Source: Pseudisothecium myosuroides
Lineage: Eukaryota; Streptophyta; Bryopsida; Hypnales; Lembophyllaceae
Assembly (NCBI GenBank): GCA_951799445.1
Contig: OX637289.1
Coordinates: 48,336,264-48,400,263, forward strand
Reading direction: 5' to 3'
DNA length: 64,000 bases
Made by a program: the position numbers and the translations under genes. The notes beneath the pieces are model-generated. The model did no database searches, had not been told where the DNA came from, and saw only the letters and a list, made by a program, of their open reading frames with translations. This document shows positions 11,801-24,240 of the stretch, piece after piece (position 1 is the stretch's first letter; each line of letters opens with the position of its first letter).

Positions 11801-13399
11801 GTGAGTTTTTTATTTAATCTTTGATGTTTCTCCCTAATTAGCGTTTATTTTCCTAATCAGCCCTTAGAGCGTGATTAGCATCCAAGATTAGTGTAAATTA
11901 AAAGTTTAGATTCAAAAAGTTATAGATTAGGAATAGAGGTTTCCAAAAACATAGTACACTTAGGATTTGGCTTTAAATCGACCGCGTTAGGCTAAGTTAA
12001 ACCGTAGGGGGTCAGACGAAGGAATTTTAAGTAAAATTTCATTTAAAAAGAACCATGGACGGAACTTAAAGGTTTAGATTAGGAAGAGAATTTAGGATTA
12101 AAATTAGGGATTAATTAGCGGTTAGAATTTGAATCAATTTACATTTTTATTTCTTAAAGTTAAAATTCTAAGTTCGAAATCTACAGTTAACTTTGGGAAG
12201 TTAAAAAGTAGAATTAATTTGGAAGTTTAACTTAGGGGGTTAAAATTTCCAGTGAAACCTTAGGGTAGTTTTAGAAAAGGAAGTTAGGATTAATTAGGAG
12301 TAAAAAATCCGAGTAAGACGTAGAAATTAAAAATAAAAACTTTAGACTAAATTTAGGAGGTAGAAATTACGAGTAGAAATAGGAGTTAGATCTTGAAGTT
12401 AGAAATTCGAAATTAGAGTGAATGTTAAAGGTCAAAAGCTAGAGCAAAATTTAGAAGTAAAACTTGGAGTAACATTTAGAGTTAATCTAGGATTAAAACG
12501 ATAGGATTAAATTTGGAAGTAGAAAGTTAAAAGTCTAAAGTCAAAAGTTAAGATTAAATTTAAAGGTTAAATTTTAGAATCAATCGGGAAGTAAAAAGTT
12601 AGGGTGAAAAACTAAAAGTAGAAGTCAAAAGTTAGAGGTAGTAGTTAACTTTTAGCGTTAGTCTAGGAGTTAAAACTTAGAGTCAAAAGTCAAAACAAAG
12701 TCAAACCATAGAGTTAAATTTAGAAGGGTAAATTTAGAATAAAATAGGGAAGTAAAAACTTGAAGTTAGAGTCAAAACATAGAGTTAACTCTAGAGGGTA
12801 AATTTTAGAGCTAGTTTAGGAGTAAAAACTTGGAGTCAAAGGTCAAAACAAAGTCAAACGGTAGCGTTAAATTTTGAAGTTAATTTTCCTAATTAGTTTG
12901 GGAAGTTAAAAACCTAGAGTACACTTAGAAGTTAAAAGTAAGAGTAAGAGTTGAAACTTAGGGGTAGCTTTTAAAAAGAAGAACTTCTAGGTGGAGTTTA
13001 AAAAATCCAAGATAGTCTTAAAGGTTCATGGAAGGAGCATAGGGGTTCCCCTTTTCACGTAGTTAGAGACGTTAGAAATGACACCAACTACCCAGTCTAC
13101 CCTCGACATAAGATAGATAGTTAGGGAGTTAGAATTTCACCATCACTCTGAGCATTGCAGTTAACTTGTGAGTTACTACATGCATTCTAATTATTCGCTG
13201 CCATCCACGACATTTAGGAAACGTTAGCAAAAAAGATCCATTGCTTGGAAGGTACAGTGGACCGCGCTCACAACCCCCCCATATATTAAAAAAGTTAATA
13301 AAGGCATAGAACCTTGTCGGTGTTCGCTTTATTACCAAGGGTGGATAATCTAGCGCCCACAACTCTTTCTTCATAATTGTTTGAAGTGCAAAACATGCT

Positions 13400-14060
13400 T
13401 AAATTGCTGATGTTTTTGCCAATTAGGCGATGTGCCATTGCGCCTCATCATACATACTCTCTTGGATTGCTGACACATGAGTCCACTTCCGAGGATCAAG
13501 CTGTCCAAGATTCTCATCAACTAACATTGAATCATGACCAAGATCATGACCTTCCATATCCATAGGTGCAACAACTTCTTCTAAAATTGAATTGAGTTCA
13601 TTGACGCTTGTTGTTGCTTGAGAGGCCCTTATTTTGACACGTGGATGAGATAAATTCACCTTATTAGGCCTATGTGAATCAAACTCGCAGCCAAGAGGCA
13701 TGTCCGCCTTTCTCTTCTACGACCCAAATACTTCTTGACCTTCTAGATGGGGTTCCCTATTGATAAATTCTTCAACTCCCGGAATATTTGAAATAGCAAC
13801 GGTGAGAGACTTTGGATTTTCAGTTCTTTGTGCCGAATGTTGTGCAACTCATAGGAGAAGCTCTTCCTTCCCCGGCCTGGTAACCACTTGATTTCCTTTT
13901 AGGTACTGGTAATACTTTACCATTTGCATAAATGCTCTTACAAAATCATCAACGGTAGCTATGTATAAATCGTTTCCATGATTTCCAGATTGTTGAAGCC
14001 ACTTGTTTGTGGACTGTTTTCGCTAGGTTGCATGATGACATTTCAACTTTTTTAGATGTA
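13400..14060 (-). pseudogene. C-terminal relic of a transposase-type protein
   Basis: In minus-strand frames the segment reads VDDFVRAFMQMVKYYQYLKG, then, after stops, HPRVKIRASQATTSVNELNS and an acidic tail to 13,423. The pieces are in order but lie in more than one frame. They resemble the low-complexity C-terminal part of SWIM/FAR1-like transposon proteins, though I cannot prove the family. Like the relics after copy 1, it directly follows the LTR-like element. Confidence 0.3.
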
Positions 14061-16286
14061 GTAAGATCTTGCAATCAAAAAAATATTACACATAGGTCTA
14101 AATGAAGTGTTAAGAACCAATCGCAACATGCTTTGTAGTGCTTATTGGACTACTTTGGTTGGAATTTTTGTTTTTGTTTTTGTTCATTTAGTTCTTGGAA
14201 TGCCTATACATTCATGTATGGCTTCAATTATCTATTTATTGTCCATGAACATTATTAAAGTGGCTATTTTACATCCAATTGAGTATGATTTCATTCTTTT
14301 TATATTTCATTAAGCACTATTTACATGCTTAATTGGAATTTTTTTGTCTTAATTAAGATGAAATAAGGATATCATAGATTATATATAATTCAAATGTAAC
14401 ACTATAACATTTATGAATAGTGAGGCATGTTTTTTTTGGCAAATCCAGAAAAAATTGAGCTACACAATCAATAATAGTTTAGAAAAAGCAGTGGTTTAGT
14501 CAAAGTTGGCTCCTATTACCTCATTTCGATCCACCTATGTTACATTTTTGGACCCATCTATGCTAATCCATACTCTTGAGGGAACTTTAGGGATAGAGAA
14601 TTCAGAGCATTCCCACCAGGTGAGTTTTCTATCTCTAAAAGTTTGAGGAGAGGACCTCAAATGGAGATGGAGATATAGAAACCTGAACGCACCAATTTCA
14701 ACACAAAGTCTATACCCCAAATTTATAGAGAAATCGGTAAAAGTTGGGCCCAATTCCCTATATTGGAGCCCATATAGAAAACTCGCGAGGTCTCATCCCT
14801 ATAAAGTCAAGGTTGACTGGATTGAGGTCCCGAGTTTACGGAAAGAGAACTCCCTGGTGGGGATGCTCTAATAAGAAGTCGGGGGAGGGGAGCTCTGTTT
14901 CTTCTTCTTGCCTTGGATAACCTGGTCCTTGTTTGCCGCGTCCCTTAGTTTTCTGGGATTCTCGTCGCAAGGAATCGCTGGTACTACACACATTCTCTGA
15001 ACGATTGTTGCAAAGGGCGAGTATGCTTTCATTTGGGGATGATTCTTGGGAATCAGATTGCTTTCCGTTTGAAATTGTGAAATCGAATGCACGCTTGGAG
15101 CTTGGAGCTTCTTGTGGCCAAACCTAGACTATTACGCAGGGTTGGTGATGATAGCGCGAGGAGCTTTGCGGTTTGCGCGGATCATGTGCACTTTCCTCTG
15201 TTTATGGTTAGTTGCTCACCAATTTGGTCCCGAATTCTCGCCACTGGGTTGCAGGGGGGAGAGATTTCTCTGTTGCAAGGACGAGCGAAAGCTCAAATCA
15301 AGCTGGCACTAGCTGTAACTGTCCCTGCTGCGTGCAGTGGCCCCTCGTTGTAGATTGCTCACCGTAGTAGTAGAAGCTGTAGTTGTAGTAGTACTGCAGA
15401 TTTTTGTGTGATCTCTGTTGCTCCTTTTGAGGATTTGATTCGTACTGTGGGGGCTTGTAAATTGGGCAAGCGTCTGGGGCAATGATCTTGTAAAATTTTA
15501 AGTGCGTGAGGGTAGAGAGGTTGCTTTGGGGATGAGGCGTGTTGGAATCTTAGAATATTTGTGCCTTCGAAGCTTATAGACTATGTGGAGTAGCAAAGTG
15601 TTAGAAGAAGACGGGCGTCTCGTATCTCAGATAGGGGAAAAAGTAGAAGGGGGGTTCCATTTGGTGCTTGAACTCTGTCTGGGTATGTTGCTCTCGTAGG
15701 ATTGCGCTAGAGTAGCAATTCAAACTCAGGTGAAGCTTTCCTCTTCACACTTTGGTTTCTAGCTAATTCATGGCAGAAATAATTGTTGTTACAGGGTCAA
15801 AAACGACTCCGCCATCACCTTTGCTTGCGTTACACTTGAATAATGTGCTGGAAACGGCCAAATCGGTGCCATATATGCTGATTCCAGTCATATTCACCTA
15901 ATACAAGGTATCGTCATATGTCAGAATAGGGGTGTGACAAGTCAATTGACTGACTGGGGTTGTATGCTAGTCAATGGGTGGATCTTGAATTCTTGCCTCA
16001 GCAATTGATTGATCCTGTGGACGGAGCTGCTCCTCGTGAAGCTGCAGTGGAGGTTTGCCGTCCTTGGGCAGCTTGTCTTGCTTCATTTGGCCGTCGGAAG
16101 TGTAAGGTATGCGGTTTTGTTTGCGGACTTAATTTATTGTGTGTTAGGGATTTGGAGTTCGTAGCAGATTTTTCACTCCCTTAATTTTCTTCTCAATTTG
16201 ATGTGTTTCTCTTCACAGGTCCATTCCGGCGTTAGTCTTTGTGAGTTCTTCTTAGTAACAGTCAATGAGTGGTCTCTGTAATGCAG
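14061..16286. other. spacer and 5' region of the first PDF-PPR gene
   Basis: From about 14,880 base composition shifts from AT-rich to balanced, marking the gene's 5' region. One likely 5' exon is 15,795-15,907: acceptor TTACAG, donor AAG-GTATCG. It has an exact-length (113 nt) counterpart at 33,907-34,019. In the frame that stays open in the second copy, this exon has CAA changed to TAA near its end, so it may be untranslated leader. A second conserved stretch, 16,000-16,106 (donor AAG-GTATGC), corresponds to 34,430-34,541. I could not join these to the downstream frame. Confidence 0.4.
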
Positions 16287-16296
16287 GCAGATAGTG

Positions 16297-19200
16297 ATGG
16301 GATTGCCAGCTCAATTGGTGTTGCGGGATTTAGACTGTAGACAACAATTGCAGTTTGGGAGAGAACAGAGAAACTTTTTGTTGGTGCGTGGACCAGCTGG
16401 TGCTCAGGTGAGTATATTAAGCGCTTGGATGACTTGTGACATGGATTACTGTCGTCATGTTGTCAACAAATGTGTCGAAATATGGGTTCTCCTTTACAGC
16501 AGTGTTCGATATAGACGTAGTCACATTTTTCCAAACGTAACCGGATATGAACATGGTTCACCGGACCCTAAGCCCCGGTATTGATGGGGAGAGTGTGCTT
16601 TAAATGGTACGAAGTTGCTCATTGACAGAGTGTTGACATTTGTGTGCCCAGGATGTCTGTGCAATCACAGGCTTCAGGTCTCCATGGCCACTCTACCTTT
16701 CTTTATCCTTGCCCTTGTCCTCTCCCATACGAAGGAGTGGACCAAATAGGTGTTCATCATTTTCATCAGTTTGGAAAAGACCACCTTCGAATTCCAATGC
16801 TTCAGGTATGTATCACATGCCCATTTTCACAGAAAGAGTTTGCCCCTCTTGGTGAGAATGTGACTGACATGGACGAAGGATGTTGCGGTGGATTCAGGTG
16901 AACCACAGTCGGTTCAAGAACTTTGGGAAGAGTATTTTGCGGATCCTACGCAGTGGTGGGACAATAGAGGCGATAAGGTTTGACTATTTGATAAATGAAA
17001 GTGGATACAATGCTCGGGTCAACAAGTGACGGGGATATTTCTTGCGTGTACAAGGCCATGGGCACTTAGTAAAGCACCAAGTGCGAAATTGCGTTGTTTG
17101 TTGTCCAAGAGTGCACTGAAAATTGCTCAGATCATTGCAATATCAACAACAAATATTCCTTGAATGTTGATTGTTGGATGCAAAATGAGCATGAGACAGG
17201 TTTTCAGGATCTGATCATGGGTTGTGGCGCCTACAGAGGAATCCAAGATCACCTGACTTTAGACATAAGGTGGCAAGGAAAGCGCTTTGGATAGATGGCT
17301 GGTCAACTCCACCATGGGTGAAGGCAATGCTAAAGTTGGTAACTAAAGGCAAATTGGAGCCTCTTGATGATTATCGCAGCGAAGATTCTCAAGACACAAC
17401 ACAAGGAAACAGGTAACTTTAGGAACTGCGTTGGCTCTCTTGTCTAGTGTCTAGTAGGTGCATATAGAAATATGTGATTTTGAGGATTTTTGTTCATGCA
17501 ATATGCTTTGTTCTTTCTTTGGGGTTATTGGATGCACTTAGAGTGGGATGATTTTCAAAGAATTGCTATGTATGTGAGAGATATCAAGAAATAAATTGGA
17601 TGGATGCAATTTTGTTCACATTAAGATATGCGAGTACCGGGCATTAGTGGTCTTGCACCCTTTCCACTTTGCGTTTCAGTTTTCTTCATTCTAAGTTTTT
17701 TCTAATGAAGACTGTATTGATGAATCAGGATATCGGAGGGCCACAATGGAAAAAGACGCATTGTGTCTAGTACTGCAAGAGAGTCGAGGCATATTGTACA
17801 GGTTGGTGGCGGTGGTGTGCCCATGGAAAGTGCAAGAACCACGATTGAAGCAATTGGTAATTTGAAGAATCGACTAGAACAAGGCTTGGCCATCAACTCG
17901 GATATGTATGTTGAAGTTTTGAGACGGTGCTTGAAGGAGAAAAACGTTCGAGCTAATTTGGCGAAGCAGGTTGACGACTACATCAACCAGAGTGGAATGG
18001 AGCAGAATACATATGTGGCAAACAACCTAGTGAGCTTGTATATCAAGTGTGGAGACTTGGAGGCTGCACGCGGAGTGTTTGATAAACTTGTGAAGAAGAA
18101 CGTGTTCAGTTGGAACATCCTGATTGGAGGTTATGCAAAGCACAAGCGTGCCGAAAAAGCAATGGAACTTTTCAATCAAATGTGCCAAAAAGGGGTCCAG
18201 CCAGATGCATTTACTTTCTCGAGCGTCCTGAAGGCTTACGCCAATCCATCAGCTTTGCAGTGGGGCAAAGAAGTTCATGCGTGTGTAAGACATGCTGGGC
18301 TTGAATCAGATGTGCGTGTTGGCGGTTCGCTTCTTCACATGTATGCAAATTGTGGTAGTATCGATGATGCCCGAGTAGTTTTTGGACGAATGGAGAAGCA
18401 CGACGTGATCCCATGGAACGTGATGATTGGAGGACTTGCGCAACATGGCTGTGGGCACGAAGCCTATAAACTGTTTCTTCAAATGCAACTGGAAGGCTTT
18501 AAACCAAACGCAATCACTTATATGAGTATCCTGAATGCATGTGCAAGTGCAGGGGCTTTGGAGTGGGTGAAGGAGGTTCACACGCATGCTCGTGCAGCCG
18601 GATTCGAGTCCGATGTTCGTGTGGGCAACGCGCTGGTGCACATGTATGCAAAGTGTGGCAGTATCGATGATGCGCGCCTGGCTTTTGACAAGATGGAGGA
18701 GCGGGACGTGGTTACTTGGAACGTGATGATTGGAGGACTTGCGCAACATGGCTGTGGGCACGAAGCATATGAACTGTTACTCCAAATGAAACGGGAAGGC
18801 TTTAAGCCGGATGCAGTCACTTATGCTAGCATTCTGAATGCATGTGCAAGCGCAGGGGCTTTGGAGTGGGTGAAGGAGGTTCACATGCATGCCCGTGAAG
18901 CCGGATTCGAGTCCGATGTGCGTGTGGGCAGTGCGCTGGTGCACATGTATGCGAAGTGTGGCAGTATCGATGATGCGCGCCTGACTTTTGACAAGATGGA
19001 GGAGCGGGACGTGATTACTTGGACCGTGATGATTGGAGGACTTGCGCAACATGGCTGTGGGCACGAAGCATATGAACTGTTACTCCAAATGAAACGGGAA
19101 GGCTTTAAGCCGGATGCAGTCACTTATGCTAGCATTCTGAATGCATGTGCAAGCGCAGGGGCTTTGGAGTGGGTGAAGGAGGTTCACATGCATGCCCGTG

Positions 19201-20843
19201 AAGCCGGATTCGAGTCCGATGTTCGTGTGGGCAGTGCGCTGGTGCACATGTATGCGAAGTGTGGCAGTATCGATGATGCGCGCCTGGCTTTTGACAAGAT
19301 GGAGGAACGGGACGTGGTTACTTGGAACGTGATGATTGGAGGACTTGCGCAACATGGCTGTGGGTCTGAAGCATATGAACTGTTTCTTCAAATGAAACGG
19401 GAAGGCTTTAAGCCGGATGCAGTCACTTATGCTAGCATTCTGAATGCATGTGCAAGCGCAGAGGCTTTGGAGTGGGTGAAGGAGGTTCACATGCATGCCC
19501 GTGAAGCCGGATTCGAGTCCGATGTTCGTGTGGGCAGTGCGCTGGTGCACATGTATGCAAAGTGTGGCAGTATCGATGATGCGCGCCTGGCTTTTGACAG
19601 GATGGAGGAGCGGGACGTGGTTACTTGGAACGTGATGATTGGAGGACTTGCGCAACATGGCTGTGGGTCTGAAGCATATGAACTGTTTCTTCAAATGAAA
19701 CGGGAAGGCTTTAAGCCGGATGCAGTCACTTATGCTAGCATTCTGAATGCATGTGCAAGCGCAGGGGCTTTGGAGTGGGTGAAGGAGGTTCACATGCATG
19801 CCCGTGAAGCCGGATTCGAGTCCGATGTTCGTGTGGGCAGTGCGCTGGTGCACATGTATGCGAAGTGTGGCAGTATCGATGATGCGCGCCTGGCTTTTGA
19901 CAAGATGGAGGAACGGGACGTGTTTACTTGGACCGTGATGATTGGTGGACTTGCAGAGCATGGATGTGGGCTTGAAGCCCTGGAAGTCTTTAAAACTATG
20001 ATTGCAGACGGTGTGAAGCCCAGTGAGATCTCATTCGTTGCAGTGTTGTCAGCTTGTAGTCATTCAGGCCTTGTGGACGAGAGCCGTAGACATTTCTTGG
20101 CTATGACACATGATTATGGCATCGAACCTACTGAGGTGCTTTGTAACTGCATGGTGGATGTTCTTGGCCGAGCAGGACACTTGGAGGAAGCAAAGCTCTT
20201 CATTGACAACATGCCAGTGGAAGCAGATGGTGCAACTTGGGGAGCCTTGCTTGGTGCTTGTAGAACGTACGGTAATGTGGAGTTAGGCAAACTTGCCGCT
20301 TATGAGCGTCTCAAGTTGGAACCGATGGATGCTTCTACATACGTGCTTCTCTCGAATATCTATGCTGCAGCTGGCAAGTGGGAGGAGGTGTTGTGGGTGC
20401 GCACTATGATGCAGGAGAGAGGTGTACGCAAGGAGCCAGGGCGTAGTTGGATTGAAGTTGATAACAAGGTCCATGACTTCGTCGTAGGGGATACTTCTCA
20501 CGCAGAAGCAAAGGAGATCTATGCTGAGCTGAGGAGATTGAGTGAGACAATTAAGGCCGAAGGGTACATTCCTGATACCCGGCTAGTGTTGCGGAACATT
20601 GAGGAGGAGGAGAAAGAACTTGCTCTTTGCTCCCATAGCGAGAAGTTGGCTATTGCTTACGGACTCATGCGGACACCTCTTGGACAGCCAATTCGGGTGT
20701 TCAAGAACCTTCGAGTGTGTTCAGATTGCCATACAGCAACCAAGTTTATCTCAAAGGTCATTGAGCGAGATATTGTTGTGAGGGATGCTAATCGCTTTCA
20801 CCACTTCCAAGATGGTGTGTGTTCTTGTGATGATTATTGGTGA
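16297..20843 (+). CDS. PDF-motif (OSB-like) PPR-DYW editing-type protein, copy 1
   Basis: Predicted exons: 16,287-16,407 (ATG at 16,297), 16,652-16,805, 16,898-16,977, 17,237-17,412 and 17,729-20,843, all with GT-AG borders and phases that join. The product is about 1,211 residues. Residues ~102-148 are the PDF motif of organellar single-strand DNA-binding proteins (YFADPTQWWDNR, RNPRSPDFRHK, then LW and PPWV); the OB-fold part of OSB proteins is not evident. From ~265 follow PLS-type PPR motifs, then E/E+ regions and a complete DYW domain (HSEKLA, CSDCH, ending DDYW). These are the zinc/deaminase residues of C-to-U RNA-editing factors. The expected site of action is mitochondrion or plastid. 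The large exon alone has no ATG at its open start (GTG at 17,763; first ATG 17,823), which supports translation from upstream exons. Confidence 0.75.
18425..19939 (+). repeat. five tandem 303-bp PLS-triad repeats inside the PPR exon
   Basis: GATTGG at 18,425, 18,728, 19,031, 19,334, 19,637 and 19,940 marks exact 303-bp spacing. Each unit encodes one 101-residue P-L-S triad (WNVMIGGLAQHGCG, then NACASAGALEWVKEVH, then MYAKCGSIDDAR). The third to fifth units are almost identical, indicating recent unequal exchange or gene conversion inside the gene. Confidence 0.92.
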
Positions 20844-21630
20844 CGCAGTTGGCAATCTTGACCAATTGTTGGCTATCCTGTTTTTTGAATCTCTTGACCA
20901 TGATTTTTGCAGTAATTTGTCATTGTTTGCTAATATAGTTATGTTGATCAGATTGTAAACAATTGCATTGGTTGGAAATGACTTTAGGGGGATATTCATA
21001 GAAGTTGTTATTTGTACATTTTCTTTATCTTTGGTTTTATCTTTGTTTTTTTAAAGAATGCAAAGTCTAAGGATGGAAAATTGACCATTGGACCATCACG
21101 TAGTAATTGTCCTTCCAACAAAATCTAATTCTTTATCAAGATTTCAATAGGAAGTATGTGAAACAAATATTTTAAAGCCCTTCAAGTAGGCCATGCAAAC
21201 AATTAATTTTTCTGAATAGCAAGTCTACACTTGAGTGCAGTTCTTGTGCTTATACTTAGGTAACTTGATTTTTGGTCCTTGCCTTGGTGTGAATTTTGGA
21301 AGTTATTATTGTAGCCAATTGATGATAGTCTACGAGATGTATATTGTTGTTCTAAACTCAAGAAAAATAAATAGTTTCAAACTTTGGATGTAATTTTCTT
21401 GTAGTTTAGGTTACTTGAAAGATTGTTGTTTTTTCCTTCATTTCTTGTTTTCTTGTGTTTTTTGGATTGGATTGTCTTTGTCGTTGTAGGTGCCCTATTT
21501 GCACTCAATTTTTGAAGCATTTTGATGAGAGATTTTTATGTGTTTTAGGCTCTTCAATTTTGGCAAATAATCTATTTCTAGGAGCTACGTGATAAGTAAG
21601 TTTGTTGTTCAATTGATTTATATCCTATCA
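20844..21630. other. 3' flank of copy 1
   Basis: About the first 150 bp after the stop resemble the 3' flank of the second copy (39,309-39,470), so the duplication includes some downstream DNA. The rest is AT-rich with no supported gene. Confidence 0.45.
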
Positions 21631-22767
21631 ACCCCTAGAATTCCATTGTCTCCTCCAGGAAGAAAATGGATTTCGGATAGGTTCCTATAACTCAATTTTT
21701 TATTAAATTTTTTTGAAACTTTCTCATAAGATGGATAAAAGTAATTAGCTTTGTAGGAATATAATTTTTGTTACAATTGGTGCTTGGGAGTAAAAGTTAT
21801 ACCACAAAGCCTAAAATTGAATTCGGTCAGCAATTTGAAAAAAATGACAAAAAATAAAAATAAATTTAAAAATAAATCCTAGAAGTTTACATTTTTTTCC
21901 TAAATGTGAAGCTTTGATTCATCTCATTTGGATATATTACGCAAAAATTATGGACAATCTTAATATATAGGCAATTAGGGCTTTTTCTTAGAAAAAGCCC
22001 TTGTAGGATTCATTTTTGAATATAGTTTTTACAATTTTTCAAAAGATATTGTTGGACAGGATTAAGTTTGCTTGCTAGAATAATCTCACCATTAAGATTT
22101 TGTGTTTCCATCTCATCTTAGAGTTATTAATGATTTAGTTCTTTTTCAATCTTGAACCTACTTCTACTGAAGAATTTTAACGCTAAGAAGATGCAAGGGG
22201 TGACCATGAAAATCATGCATTGTGTAACCGTGAGAGTCATTTGAATTAAAAAATCCAAAAGTACTCATTGGAAGCCAAGCTACTATAGATATTCTCCACT
22301 TTCTACAAAAACCTCCAAGGATGAATAGTTGTAGTTTTGTCCTACATTGGAGAATTCCTTGTCATTCATCGGACACTTATTGTTTGTGACATCCTTATTG
22401 GGTTAAAGAATGAAAATCAAGTATTTTCTTTTATAAAAAAATTTCCAAGACTCTTAACTCAATTCTTCAACACAAGATTTTCTTAATTCTAAGTTTGTAG
22501 TCAAAATCTTTCTACAAATGGAAGTCAAAGTCATATGAATTTGCAAATCAAGGTTTATATTACTTTTTATCTTTGAATACTTATATCTTATAATCTATAT
22601 GGTCAAACTTTATGAAATTTTTATCACATGATCTTATACAAGTTAAGTACAAAATCCTATAGTTAGATTCTGAAAAATATTTTTCTAAATTTATTTTTGG
22701 CAAATGCAACAAACTTGGCAATTTAGGGTGGTTTTGGGCAATAAATTGGCCTTGGAACTTTAGGGGT
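21631..22767 (-). mobile_element. family A element, diverged copy
   Basis: Starts ACCCCTAGAA and ends AACTTTAGGGGT followed by TA. The interior matches the 3,921 copy in reverse orientation (TTTGAAACTTTCTCATAAG, then the TGGGCAATAAAT region). The left flank is CA rather than TA, and the ends are diverged. Confidence 0.5.
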
Positions 22768-23232
22768 TATAGTAGGGGGTTCAAAAAGTACCAATGCTCT
22801 TCAAATGGCCCCTATAAAATGTATAGAAATGGTCTCTAATTATTGGGAATGGTTTCAAATTACAAACCTGCAAGAAATAATTTACAAAAAGGATGAAATA
22901 AAATAATTTGAGAAATGGGGCAAGGATGAAAAAATGGTGCTAAGTATGATTAAATATATTGATTATTGAAAATTCCATATTAGAGGATGACTGTAATTGA
23001 AAGTTGGAGGAATAGTCATAAGTTTAGATGTTGGTTTTGTAGTCTTTGAGCATCAGGTATTTATTATAAAGACAATTTTGTGATTTTAGAGGCTCAAATT
23101 AGAGACTCATACAAGGTGATTTCTAAACAAAAGAAGAATATTGAGGAAGACTATGTTTTGGAGACTACTTAAGAGTAAGGAGATTGGAAAAATCAAAATT
23201 AAAAAGAAAAAACACATCTAGATTCATGTAAC

Positions 23233-23482
23233 ACTAGGATCTTGTACTACGCGAGCTAGTTTAAAAAGATGTGGGAAAAATTTCAGAAATTTCTACCGAA
23301 TAGATTTCAAGATATTAGCATTTGAAGTGTTTTAGAGAGCTCTACAAGAAACTGAGCTTTTGCACTTCCCAAGCTTACATTTGTATAGAAAAATGTCCAA
23401 AAAGGTGGTGCTCCTTTAAATTCATTTTGTAAGGCAAGTTGTCTAGGTTATCGAAAAACTTCAAATCATTTGAAACTGTACA
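23233..23482 (+). mobile_element. fragment of a family A element left of the foldback
   Basis: AGGATCTTGTACTACG followed by GAAAAATTTCAGAAATTTC and TCAAATCATTTG matches 25,613-25,855 of a better preserved copy. The continuation (CAAAACACTAAATTGTTAAG) reappears at 24,628, beyond the foldback. An old copy has apparently been split by that insertion. Confidence 0.45.
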
Positions 23483-23824
23483 GTACCCACCAATAAGTTT
23501 ATAATCACCCAATTCTACCATTCAAAAGAATTTGGCATAATAAAAAATGTAATTGGCATTTTTCATCTTGTGTGATGAACATTCAATTTTTGAGCAATTC
23601 CAATCAAGTGTACCAAGTTTGGATATCAATAAACCAAAACTCCATTTTTGATGAATTGTTTTGTTTGAATTTCATGGTTTTACATAATAATGGATTGAAT
23701 AGGATTGGTGATGAATTTTTTAAATTTGATTGCATGGATACATAGGGAACATCCATACCCACATCTTTCATACTAAGAAACACCCCCTTGAGAAACAAAA
23801 ATATGATTAATGAAGAGTTTAATT

Positions 23825-24007
23825 AGAGGTAGAATATGGCGAAACTTTGTAAAATAGATATCTTTATCATCAAACTAGATTTTGCTATTCGATCTTCACG
23901 CTATAACTGTTTTTGGACGTTTAAACAAGATGGTACAATTATTTTTCCAAAATTTAGATAGATGATAAAGATATCTATTTTACAAAGTTTTGCCATATTC
24001 CACCTCT
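23825..24007. mobile_element. MITE family C (183 bp)
   Basis: The ends AGAGGTAGAATATGGC and GCCATATTCCACCTCT continue into ~45-bp inverted arms (AAACTTTGTAAAATAGATAT and complement). There is no coding capacity. It is seen once in this window. Confidence 0.7.
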
Positions 24008-24016
24008 GATTAAGCA

Positions 24017-24240
24017 TGCCACATTTAACTACTTTTGGACTTTTAAAAGTCCAGAATTAATAATGGTCATTGGAAGGAAAGAAAATGGTCATCAGGAAAT
24101 AATCCAAAACATGAAGAGATCAATACAAAACATTGGGAGATCTTTACAAACATCAAGAGATCTCCCGATGTTTTTTTAGAAAATCTTTTGATGCATAGTC
24201 TAGGAGTCATTGAATAGTCTAAAAGTAGTTAAATGTGGCA
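24017..24240. mobile_element. MITE family B, copy 2 (224 bp)
   Basis: Same termini as 5,236-5,450 (TGCCACATTTAACTACTT and complement) and the same internal AACAT-n-GAGATCT-n-ACA short repeats. It shares the foldback centre with MITE C. Confidence 0.75.

Larger units (their letters stand above)
8482..13370 (+). mobile_element. LTR-like element, copy 2 (mostly non-coding)
   Basis: Second copy of the element at 1,710-5,700, without the TA-element insertion but with a longer middle part. It runs from TGTGAGCTCCCAATTTGTCAC through a TATA box (9,771), a 93-bp tandem repeat (10,205-10,530), and a GC-richer stretch with CCAGCCATA repeats (10,920-11,010). A long purine-rich tract of TTAGAGTTAAAAGT-like words (about 11,870-13,000) follows, then the AAGATCCATTGC block at 13,231. 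Apart from a possible 63-nt first exon at 11,738 there is no coding sequence. Retrotransposon leader or LARD is my inference; a second LTR was not identified. Confidence 0.55.

Noticed and set aside
18211..19961. Long minus-strand ORFs opposite the PPR tract (up to 293 codons)
   Set aside because: Antisense shadows of the repetitive PPR exon; they share its 303-bp period and lack any other support. The same applies at 36,740-38,966.
17763..20843. PPR gene as a single exon starting at 17,763
   Set aside because: The codon there is GTG and the frame is open further upstream to a splice acceptor; an upstream exon joins in phase.
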